From CAMEON01 sp964463245 (GTDB lineage: Bacteria; Bacillota; Clostridia; Oscillospirales; CAG-272): DNA of 6,250 bases. Location: assembly GCA_964463245.1 (NCBI GenBank), contig CAYXBU010000086.1:1-6250 (forward strand), given 5' to 3'. The first letter of the stretch is position 1. The number at the start of each line of letters is the position of its first letter. The position numbers and the translations under genes are program-made. The notes under the pieces were generated by a model, which saw nothing but the letters and a program-made list of their open reading frames with translations, made no database searches and had not been told where the DNA came from. This document shows, one piece after another, positions 1-5,172 of the stretch.

Positions 1-165
1 AAACTCGATGTACATCCGGTACATCTTGAGTTTTTCGCAATCGCAGACGAAAAAACTGTACCGAATATGCACCACCTCATTCAATCAGCGTTTCCTAAGG
101 TCGCTCCGAGCCGTGAGCGACCCTGAAACAGGGTTGCCCTGCAACCCGCCAAGGAGGACAGATCA
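1..165 (+). other. Upstream region of the lipoprotein gene, with hairpins
   Basis: This stretch contains no gene that I can name. Bases 1-13 pair with 19-33 (13 pairs, TT bulge at 26-27, loop ATCCG) and are followed by more T, so they could be a weak terminator of an upstream gene. A perfect 8-bp stem joins 99-106 with 115-122, and a 6-bp stem joins 131-136 with 142-147, just before the ribosome binding site. Frame 1 is open from the window edge to TGA at 124-126, and frame 2 to TGA at 167-169, overlapping the GTG start of the next gene. Either could be the end of an upstream gene, but short open frames are expected by chance in such DNA. The first 100 bases are visibly less GC-rich than the genes around them. 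I see no convincing promoter. Confidence 0.35.
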
Positions 166-1542
166 GTGAACAGAAGAACAGTAGCGTGGCTCGCCGTGAG
201 CGTTGTATTGCTGTTGGCACTCGCGTTGGGTGCTTGCGGCGGCTCCGACGACAAGACCGGCGAGACGGATTCCGGCATTGCCTACCCGACTCCCCCCTCT
301 ATCCCCGTAGCCGGTGAGAGTGAGAGCGGGAGCGACAGTGACGCGGCGGGTACTTCGGCATCTTCCCCTGTTGAGTCCACCCTGCCCGAGACCGTGACCG
401 ACAGTGTCAAGACCGAGCCGCCCACGAGTGAGGCGACCGAGCCTGAGACCGATGTTCCCGAGACTCAGTCCGAGATCCAGCTGCTGCTCCGCGAGGCGGC
501 TCTGCGGGTGGCAAAGACCGACGGCGTGGGCATTGTCAGTGCTTGCACGATCCGAATGACCGGTAATGCGGGGCTGTCCGGCGAGTATGCCACCGATACT
601 ATCTGGCGCCACGTGAACGGCAACTGCTCCCTGATGGACACGGAGGAGCTCAGCGGCTTTGTTCTGGCAGAGGATGACCTTTACCTGTTGGACAACGGGA
701 TCTGTGTCCATGGACTGTCGAAGAGTGAGAAGAACTGGCTGACCGAGAATCTGTTCGCGGGATATGTCCTGCCGATCGACCCGGCCGTCGTGGTGGAGTT
801 GACCGCCACGCAGGGAGGCTCCGGCACCGTGATTGCCCTGTCCGGTGTCAGTCGGGAGGCACAGGACGAGCTGTTTGCCTCGCTGGGGGTCATCGCCTCG
901 AGCAAGGTTCAGCTCAACAGCGCGACCGGTGCCGTGACCCTGAATGCCGAGGGGCTGATCACCGATGCAACCTTCAGCATGACCATCCTCTACGAGGTGG
1001 AGGGTGAGCAGTTGAGCTTGAATGTGGAGTATATCTCCACCTACCTCTACGACGAGGACAACCCGGTCATGGCTCCCGTCGATGCTGCAGAGTATACGAA
1101 GGTCTCCTTTGAGGACTGCTTTGGCGAGTTGATCCCGGACGAGCCGGAGACCGAGCCGGAGACCGAGCCGACCACCGAGCCCGCGACCGAGCCNNNNNNN
1201 NNNNNNNNNNNNNNNNNNNNNNNNNNNNNNNNNNNNNNNNNNNNNNNNNNNNNNNNNNNNNNNNNNNNNNNNNNNNNNNNNNNNNNNNNNNNNACCGAGC
1301 CCGCGACCGAGCCGGAAACGAAGCCCACGCCCGTGAACCGTGTCATGTATGTCACGGCGGATGTACTGCGGGTGCGTTCCTCCGCCGATTTCCAATCCGA
1401 GACCAATACGGTCGGGTACCTGATGAAGGGTACCTCTGTCACCATCCTGGAGGATTACGGAAGCTATGCCGTGATCGAGTATAAGGGTGAGCGTTGCTAC
1501 ATCGGCACGAAGTTCCTGAGCGAGACCCGCCCGGAGGACTGA
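166..1542 (+). CDS. SH3-domain lipoprotein with acidic TEP-repeat linker
   Basis: Predicted membrane-anchored extracellular lipoprotein; function unknown. The GTG start follows AAGGAGG (151-157) by 8 bases. Residues 1-23 form a lipoprotein signal peptide (Arg-rich n-region, Val/Leu/Ala core) with lipobox L-G-A-C, so Cys24 should be lipidated. Residues about 25-105 are a Ser/Thr/Glu/Pro-rich, probably disordered spacer. Residues about 108-320 form a compact region with alternating beta-like segments, vaguely like LppX/LolA-type or DUF6612 lipoprotein domains (weak inference). From residue 326 there are Thr-Glu-Pro repeats, interrupted by a 100-N assembly gap. Residues about 393-454 match a bacterial SH3 (SH3b) domain: the 'LRVRSSADFQS...VGYLMKGTSVTIL' region and the final 'YIGTKFLS' fit the family, which often binds cell-wall peptides. 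The frame is the same on both sides of the gap, but the true length is unknown; collapsing the duplicated gap flanks would give 418 residues. A terminator follows the stop. Confidence 0.85.
   Translation: MNRRTVAWLAVSVVLLLALALGACGGSDDKTGETDSGIAYPTPPSIPVAGESESGSDSDAAGTSASSPVESTLPETVTDSVKTEPPTSEATEPETDVPETQSEIQLLLREAALRVAKTDGVGIVSACTIRMTGNAGLSGEYATDTIWRHVNGNCSLMDTEELSGFVLAEDDLYLLDNGICVHGLSKSEKNWLTENLFAGYVLPIDPAVVVELTATQGGSGTVIALSGVSREAQDELFASLGVIASSKVQLNSATGAVTLNAEGLITDATFSMTILYEVEGEQLSLNVEYISTYLYDEDNPVMAPVDAAEYTKVSFEDCFGELIPDEPETEPETEPTTEPATEXXXXXXXXXXXXXXXXXXXXXXXXXXXXXXXXXXTEPATEPETKPTPVNRVMYVTADVLRVRSSADFQSETNTVGYLMKGTSVTILEDYGSYAVIEYKGERCYIGTKFLSETRPED
1141..1325 (+). repeat. Thr-Glu-Pro codon repeat, interrupted by a gap
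   Basis: Tandem ACC-GAG-CC(C/G) units with GAG-ACC or GCG-ACC variants encode TEP, ETEP and ATEP repeats between the middle domain and the SH3 domain. Such acidic, Pro-rich linkers commonly act as wall-spanning spacers in Gram-positive surface proteins (family knowledge). The copy number is not reliable because the 100-N gap lies inside the array. Confidence 0.85.
1194..1293. other. Assembly gap of 100 N inside the repeat
   Basis: The gap is exactly 100 N, the usual placeholder for unknown size. The 20 bases ending at 1193 and the 20 bases starting at 1294 are identical. The two contigs may simply overlap in the repeat. Removing the N run plus one flank copy deletes 120 bases (40 codons) and keeps the frame. 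Confidence 0.95.
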
Positions 1543-1552
1543 TCCCAAGCAA

Positions 1553-1591
1553 AAAAACAGGAGCTATCCGTGCGGGATGGCTCCTGTTTTT
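1553..1591. terminator. Bidirectional intrinsic terminator, lipoprotein gene and luxS
   Basis: Bases 1553-1569 pair with 1575-1591: 17 pairs including one T-G wobble, with the 5-base loop GTGCG. The stem core is ACAGGAGC/GCTCCTGT. It has an A run on its left and a T run on its right, so it can end transcription from either strand. It lies 10 bases after the lipoprotein stop codon and about 10 bases past the luxS stop codon, between the two convergent genes. Confidence 0.93.
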
Positions 1592-1601
1592 GTCCTATCT
1601 G

Positions 1602-2063
1602 TCAATCGGGGTACTCCATCTGCTCGGGCGTCCAGGCCTTCAGGGTCTCGCAGAGTGCGGCGGCCGCCTCGCGGGCACCGGGCAGATCATGCTCCCGATA
1701 GTTGCCACACTGCGGGCGGGTCGCGCCGGGGATCTCCCCCTCAAAGGCGGCGATGAAGGCAAAGGAATCCTGCACCAGACGGATGACCTCCGCACGGCTG
1801 ACGCTGTCCCGCAGGAGCAGGTAGAAGCCGGTGCGACAGCCCATGGGGCCGACGTAGACCACCCGATCCGACCACCCGCTGTTGCGGGCATAGGTGGCGA
1901 ACAGGTGCTCGATGGTGTGGGCGGCGGGGGTGGGCAGGTAGTCCCCCGCGTTGGGGGTCTTCATACGCACGTCGTAGGTCACGACATCTCCGTCGATGCG
2001 GGAGACATACAGACCCGGGGTCAGAGTGTCGTGGTTGACGGTAAAGCTGGCAATGGTCTTCAT
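1602..2063 (-). CDS. luxS: S-ribosylhomocysteine lyase LuxS
   Basis: Cytosolic enzyme that cleaves S-ribosylhomocysteine to homocysteine and 4,5-dihydroxypentane-2,3-dione, the precursor of autoinducer-2; part of the activated methyl cycle. The 153-residue length is normal. The metal-binding HxxEH motif is His49-Thr-Ile-Glu52-His53, the catalytic Cys76 sits in GPMGCRTGFY, and the third metal ligand Cys119 sits in RPQCGNYREH. These match Bacillus subtilis His54, Glu57, His58, Cys84 and Cys126 (family knowledge). All active-site residues are present, so the enzyme should work. The ATG start has AGGAGA (2071-2076) 7 bases upstream, inside the end of the preceding gene, whose TAA lies only 3 bases before this ATG; translation is therefore probably coupled. 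It is the last gene of the operon and is followed by the shared terminator. No Pfs/MtnN nucleosidase gene, which supplies its substrate, is in the window. Confidence 0.97.
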   Translation of the reverse strand: MKTIASFTVNHDTLTPGLYVSRIDGDVVTYDVRMKTPNAGDYLPTPAAHTIEHLFATYARNSGWSDRVVYVGPMGCRTGFYLLLRDSVSRAEVIRLVQDSFAFIAAFEGEIPGATRPQCGNYREHDLPGAREAAAALCETLKAWTPEQMEYPD

Positions 2064-2066
2064 ACA

Positions 2067-3092
2067 TTAATCTCCTGTTTTATATTCAACAAGAAGTTGA
2101 TTCGTCATACCGCGGCTGTCGGCAAGCTCCGACACCGCCGTGTCGGATAGGAGCAGGGTCAGCCCCCAGCGGGCATAGCTGTGGCGGAAGCCGCGCAGAA
2201 GTGTGTCGGCTCCGTCGGCTGTCGTTCCGCGCAGGTCTACGACCACGCGGTCGCACACCGATAAGAGCTGTCCCGGCACCCGCCAGCCGGTGTACTGCGG
2301 GATGCCCTCCTCGGACGGGGCGTCGCCGTATACGGCGGGAGCCGTTTCCCCCTCGATGCGGACAAAGGCCTCCGGGGGCATGGCCACCCCCAGTGCGGTC
2401 GCGGGGGCACACTCCGCCAGTTGCTCCTTCAATTCCTGCAGGAAGGGAAGGACTCTTGCCGTGACTGCGCCTTCCACCTGCGGACAGCCGAGCAACAACA
2501 GCTCGTCTACCCCCGCCTCGGCGGCGGACAGGAGCAGGCTCTGCTCCACTCCCCGCCGCAGGATGGCCTGCGCCGCGCCGGACAGGTGCGGCTCCTGCAA
2601 GCACTGCAGCTCGAAAAGCCCTACTACCCGCAGTCCCCTGCCGTGCAGTCGGCTGACCTCGGCGGCGAGGGAGGGGGCATCAGGGGCGGCCTCAAGCCCG
2701 GTCTGCAGGATCTCGGGCAGGATGTAACCCAGTTTGCCGTCCGGGTTCTCCGAGAGGCGGAGGACGGCGCAGGTAGCCCCGCTGATGACCTGCGGTGTCT
2801 CCCCATCGGGGCGGACATAACTCCCCCGCAGGGCACCCGCCGTGACCTGCGGCAGGGGGGCGGAGGTATCCGCTGTCCACTCGCCCGCCGCCTGCGCGGC
2901 ACGGTAGTCGTCCGAACGCCGCTTGAGGGAGCTGCCGATGACAAGAGCCAGTATGACGGTCAGAAGAGCCGCCGTCAGGATCAGGAGCACCCGCCGCCAA
3001 AGCCCCTGCGATGCGCGGGTGCGGCGCCGCCGCGTGACCCCGACACGGTACCGTCGCGCCGTGCGCGGGGGTCTGCTTGCTTGTCGTCTCAT
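2067..3092 (-). CDS. Single-pass membrane protein of unknown function
   Basis: I do not recognise this 341-residue protein. Residues 1-34 are extremely Arg-rich, residues 35-53 form one hydrophobic helix (VLLILTAALLTVILALVIG), and the rest should lie outside the membrane by the positive-inside rule. The outer part alternates strands and helices: a helix plus 'GRGLRVVGLF' near 151-160, an 'AAEAGVDELLLLGCP' stretch near 190-204, 'DRVVVDLRG' near 281-289 and 'GLTLLLSD' near 310-317. This order loosely recalls the TIM-barrel 'putative glycosyl hydrolase' family (DUF4015-like), but the acidic catalytic positions are not clear; treat this as weak inference. The ATG lies 7 bases after the foldase stop codon and no Shine-Dalgarno is visible (the sequence before it is C-rich), which suggests translation by reinitiation. 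No alternative start codon lies upstream in frame. Confidence 0.8.
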   Translation of the reverse strand: MRRQASRPPRTARRYRVGVTRRRRTRASQGLWRRVLLILTAALLTVILALVIGSSLKRRSDDYRAAQAAGEWTADTSAPLPQVTAGALRGSYVRPDGETPQVISGATCAVLRLSENPDGKLGYILPEILQTGLEAAPDAPSLAAEVSRLHGRGLRVVGLFELQCLQEPHLSGAAQAILRRGVEQSLLLSAAEAGVDELLLLGCPQVEGAVTARVLPFLQELKEQLAECAPATALGVAMPPEAFVRIEGETAPAVYGDAPSEEGIPQYTGWRVPGQLLSVCDRVVVDLRGTTADGADTLLRGFRHSYARWGLTLLLSDTAVSELADSRGMTNQLLVEYKTGD

Positions 3093-3099
3093 GGGTGGG

Positions 3100-4167
3100 T
3101 CACTCGATGGCGGTCAGGTCAAGGGTCAGACCGTATTCGTTGAGGGTAACGCGGCATCTTTCAGCGTAGTTCGCTTCCAAAAGCCCCATTTGTGCGCCGT
3201 GGTAGTTGACCAGCAGGGTGCTGGCATTACTGGTCACATAGGCCATATCCGGCTCGACCCGCATGATGACCATATATCCCTCCCCGAAGGGGAACGGGTC
3301 GCTGACCTCTCCCACCTCCAGCTCGAAGGTCTTCTCCTCGTAGGTCTCGTCCATCTCACCGCGGGTGAAGTAGTACCCATTGCCCATGTCACCGGTGTCC
3401 TTGTTCAGAGCGGAGCCGACATAGCCCTTCATGATGGTCAGGCGTTGCTCATAGCCGCCCACGGCACGCAGAGCACGGGTGACCGACTCGGCCTCCTTTT
3501 TCACCTCGTCGGCGGTCTGCTCGCCGTCGCTCTTGAGGTAGACATGGATGGTGTGCGCGTAGTCGGGGCTGGTCATGATATGCTCGATGAAGTCGGGGGT
3601 ATCGTTGGCACCGGTATCGCTGTTGTAGCCGCGATAGTCAAAATATCCGGTGTCCAGAAGCGTATAGTACAGGACAGACTCCATATAGCTGACGTGCAGG
3701 TAGAACCGCATGAGGTTGTCTGTCCAGTTGTTTTCCCGCAGGAAGGATTCATATTCCTTCTTTTTGCCGCCGCACTCCTCTTCGATCAGCTCGTTGATCT
3801 GCTCGTCCACATAGGACTTGGAACGCGCGGTGTCGGTGCTGATCTCAAAGGCATCACAGGCGGCCAGGACCAGGTATTTCTCCTCCAGCTGTTCCAGCAC
3901 GCGGGTCTCCAGCTCGGCGCGGTAGGCCTCGGCGGTCTCGGTGAAGTTCCATATATCCTCGCCATACTCGGAACGCATCTCGCTCTTAACTCCCAGCGTG
4001 ACCAGCCGCAGTTCTTCGTACAGGACATCGTACCCCGCACTGGTGCCGACCACCCGTTGCTCCTGCTTCTCCTGCTCCGAGGTACAGCCTGCCAGCGTGG
4101 TCAGCAGGATGACCAGCGCGAGGACGGCGGCTCCTATGCGGTACAGCTTTGCATTTCCATTCATCAT
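3100..4167 (-). CDS. PrsA/SurA-like parvulin foldase lipoprotein
   Basis: Extracytoplasmic peptidyl-prolyl isomerase or chaperone-type lipoprotein, 355 residues. The ATG at 4167 has AAGGAA (4178-4183) about 10 bases upstream; an adjacent ATG at 4164 is also possible. Upstream in-frame ATGs as far as 4410 would put an unrelated 81-residue stretch before the signal peptide and cross the promoter, so I reject them. Residues 1-27 are a signal peptide with lipobox L-A-G-C, giving lipidated Cys28. Residues about 40-200 are helical and SurA/PrsA N-domain-like. Residues about 203-303 resemble the PpiC rotamase domain: His208 in 'HTIHVYLK', the 'TGDMGNGYYFTRGEM' stretch, 'FELEVGEVSDPF', then 'GEGYMVIM'. 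The second conserved parvulin His (GYHII in the family) is Met299 here, so catalysis may be weak. First gene of the operon with the membrane protein and luxS. Confidence 0.85.
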   Translation of the reverse strand: MMNGNAKLYRIGAAVLALVILLTTLAGCTSEQEKQEQRVVGTSAGYDVLYEELRLVTLGVKSEMRSEYGEDIWNFTETAEAYRAELETRVLEQLEEKYLVLAACDAFEISTDTARSKSYVDEQINELIEEECGGKKKEYESFLRENNWTDNLMRFYLHVSYMESVLYYTLLDTGYFDYRGYNSDTGANDTPDFIEHIMTSPDYAHTIHVYLKSDGEQTADEVKKEAESVTRALRAVGGYEQRLTIMKGYVGSALNKDTGDMGNGYYFTRGEMDETYEEKTFELEVGEVSDPFPFGEGYMVIMRVEPDMAYVTSNASTLLVNYHGAQMGLLEANYAERCRVTLNEYGLTLDLTAIE

Positions 4168-4214
4168 GACGGATAGGTTCCTTTCAATATTTAATGCGAA
4201 CGACTCCATTCCCC

Positions 4215-4223
4215 AGTATACCA
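4215..4223 (-). promoter_or_regulatory. Extended -10 promoter of the foldase-luxS operon
   Basis: Read on the minus strand this is TGG-TATACT, an extended -10 element, with a predicted start near 4208 and a 40-base leader. The -35 position has no good TTGACA match, which is normal for extended -10 promoters. A 5-bp inverted repeat (4234-4238 with 4245-4249, spacer TCCATG) covers the -35 area and could be an operator. The bases between it and the small-RNA terminator (about 4250-4320) show only a weak CACAC/GTGTG hairpin. Confidence 0.55.
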
Positions 4224-4319
4224 TGGATCTGTGACGGTTCCATGACCGTTTGCCGCAGGGGGATGGGAAAATGAACACACCGGCTCTTGTGTGCGGCTCC
4301 CGATGCAGACAGAAGGCAG

Positions 4320-4558
4320 GAAAACGGGGACTGCCGTCCCGAGAGCGGGGCGACAGTCCCCACGACCGATCCCGAACCACCCGCCCGACAGGGATGGACA
4401 CGGAACCCATCCGCTCGGAGGCAGGGGGTCACAGAGCCAACGACCCTTCGCATCGCGGAGGAGGGGCTTCGGGTACAAGCCCGACCGAGGAGGTGGTCGG
4501 GAACGGTCGTTGCAGCTGCCGCATCGATAAGAGCCATCTCAGATACGTACAGAACCGC
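4320..4558 (-). ncRNA. Candidate structured small RNA or leader, family unknown
   Basis: About 238 bases bounded by its own promoter and intrinsic terminator, with no credible reading frame. Pairings visible on the minus strand: (1) an 8-bp long-range stem joins 4505-4512 (CAACGACC) with 4438-4445 (GGTCGTTG) and encloses (2) a 6-bp hairpin, CCGACC/GGTCGG (4495-4500 with 4481-4486), with loop ACCTCCTC, and (3) a weaker GCTT/AAGC hairpin. Then comes (4) a 6-bp hairpin, GGATGG/CCATCC (4407-4412 with 4392-4397), and finally the terminator. A second C-rich run, CCCCTCCTCC, lies at 4457-4466. The C-rich loops are complementary to ribosome binding sites, as in several Gram-positive regulatory RNAs. 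I cannot match it to 6S, SRP, tmRNA, RNase P, T-box or SAM-I consensus elements. It may be free-standing, or it may be an attenuator read through into the foldase operon about 110 bases further on. Confidence 0.6.
4321..4361 (-). terminator. Intrinsic terminator of the candidate small RNA
   Basis: On the minus strand GGGGACTG (4354-4361) pairs perfectly with CAGTCCCC (4326-4333). The stem continues inward through TCG/CGG and CCC/GGG around one C/A mismatch to a GCTCTC loop. GTTTTCC follows, so the T run is short (four). It is strong in GC pairs and moderate in T run, so some readthrough towards the foldase operon is possible. Confidence 0.8.
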
Positions 4559-4564
4559 AATGTA

Positions 4565-4593
4565 ATTGTATCACAAATTTTATGACCTGTCAA
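4565..4593 (-). promoter_or_regulatory. Strong sigma-A promoter of the candidate small RNA
   Basis: On the minus strand the -35 is TTGACA (4588-4593), the spacer is 17 bases and the -10 is TACAAT (4565-4570). Eleven of twelve consensus positions match. The predicted start is near 4558. It sits just beyond the T run of the rpsR terminator, so it begins a new transcription unit. Confidence 0.88.
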
Positions 4594-4605
4594 GACCACG
4601 AAACG

Positions 4606-4668
4606 AAAAAGAGACCGTGCCGCCCCCTGTCGGGAAAAGACCCGACGGTGGGGGTGACACGGTCTTTT
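4606..4668. terminator. Intrinsic terminator of the rpsF-ssb-rpsR operon
   Basis: Large hairpin: GACCGTG (4613-4619) pairs with CACGGTC (4658-4664), and the inner arms CCCC plus CTGTCGGG (4623-4634) pair with CCCGACGG and GGGG (4641-4654, with one bulged T), around loop AAAAGA. AAAAAG on the left reads as a T run on the minus strand, where it would end the ribosomal operon. The T run at 4665-4668 would also let it work on the plus strand. If the gap to its right is only an overlap, it starts about 30 bases after the rpsR stop codon. Confidence 0.9.
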
Positions 4669-4681
4669 GACCGCGGTCTTC

Positions 4682-4781
4682 NNNNNNNNNNNNNNNNNNN
4701 NNNNNNNNNNNNNNNNNNNNNNNNNNNNNNNNNNNNNNNNNNNNNNNNNNNNNNNNNNNNNNNNNNNNNNNNNNNNNNNNN
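4682..4781. other. Assembly gap of 100 N between rpsR and its terminator
   Basis: Exactly 100 N. The 14 bases ending at 4681 and the 14 bases starting at 4782 are identical and contain the 10-bp palindrome GACCGCGGTC. As at the other gap, the neighbouring contigs probably overlap and little or no sequence is missing. Confidence 0.95.
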
Positions 4782-4810
4782 TGACCGCGGTCTTCTGACG
4801 GATATTTGGA

Positions 4811-5068
4811 TCAATCCGTGATGAAGGGCAGCAGAGCGGCCTGACGGGCGCGCTTGATGGCGGTGTTGACCTCTCTCTGGTGCTTTGCGCACGCGCCGGA
4901 TGCACGGCGGGGCAGGATCTTGCCGCGCTCGCTGATGAAGTGTCTCAGCTTGGCGGTATCCTTGTAATCAATGTACTCTACCTTGTCTGCGCAGAAGATG
5001 CAGACCTTTCTTCTCTTGCCGCGCGTAAAGGGACGGGCGGGGCGAGCGGTGTTCTCGGTTCTATCCAT
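4811..5068 (-). CDS. rpsR: Ribosomal protein S18
   Basis: Small-subunit ribosomal protein that binds S6 and the central domain of 16S rRNA. Its 85 residues include the family signature 'KVEYIDYKDTAKLRHFISER' (residues 29-48) followed by 'GKILPRRASGACAKHQR' and 'AIKRARQAALLPF'. The N-terminus is short and basic. Cys23, Cys26, Cys60 and His63 are placed like the zinc-binding residues of the 'C+' S18 form (family knowledge), so this copy probably binds zinc. The ATG at 5068 has TAAGGAG (5077-5083) 8 bases upstream. Last gene of the rpsF-ssb-rpsR operon, 104 bases after ssb. Confidence 0.98.
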   Translation of the reverse strand: MDRTENTARPARPFTRGKRRKVCIFCADKVEYIDYKDTAKLRHFISERGKILPRRASGACAKHQREVNTAIKRARQAALLPFITD

Positions 5069-5172
5069 GATATTCTCTCCTTACTTATGTCGGACGGAGC
5101 CTGTGTCCGAGCCGACGCATTATGATGCGGCGGGAGCCGCAAATTTGCCGTTGTTAGAACGGTGTGACGTCT
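5069..5172 (-). other. ssb-rpsR intercistronic region with small hairpins
   Basis: Read on the minus strand it holds, in order, CCGTT/AACGG (5 bp, loop CTAAC), the palindrome GCAAATTTGC (5139-5148), GCGGC/GCCGC with loop TCCC (5127-5140), a CGCAT/ATGCG hairpin (5116-5129) that overlaps the previous one and so excludes it, and TCGGAC/GTCCGA (5090-5110) just before the rpsR ribosome binding site. None is followed by a T run, so these are not terminators. They may stabilise the mRNA or tune S18 translation. A degenerate copy of the ssb stop-codon region lies at 5154-5162. Confidence 0.5.

Noticed and set aside
1141..1325. CRISPR-like or non-coding tandem repeat
   Set aside because: The repeat keeps one reading frame (TEP units) with no spacers; it is a coding linker.
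163..1548. Minus-strand open frame of 461 codons opposite the lipoprotein gene
   Set aside because: It is a shadow of the GC-rich codons and the TEP repeat; low-complexity Gly/Leu/Arg product, no ribosome binding site, and it is fully antisense to a gene with a signal peptide and SH3 domain.
2923..4176. Plus-strand open frame of 417 codons
   Set aside because: It lies antisense to the foldase and membrane protein genes, has no recognisable domain or ribosome binding site, and its composition is that of a reverse-complement reading.
4168..4410. Longer start for the foldase, from ATG at 4410
   Set aside because: The added 81 residues are Arg/Pro/Ser-rich with no family resemblance, bury the lipoprotein signal peptide, and would place the start inside the small-RNA terminator region.
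4320..4558. T-box, SAM-I or TPP riboswitch upstream of the luxS operon
   Set aside because: Fragments such as GGGTGGTTCGG, CTCTTATCGA and CTGAGATGG recall these classes, but the other required conserved blocks (for example ACCGCG after the T-box UGGN, or the GGCAACC core of SAM-I) are missing.
4320..4558. 6S, SRP, tmRNA or RNase P RNA
   Set aside because: No GGAAGGAAGCAGC-like SRP loop, no tmRNA T-arm or tag frame, no RNase P core, and the ends do not form the long closing rod expected of 6S. A covariance search would settle this.
4184..4585. Several short open frames on both strands in the small-RNA region
   Set aside because: They overlap each other in several frames, lack ribosome binding sites at proper spacing and look like random translations of GC-rich structured DNA.
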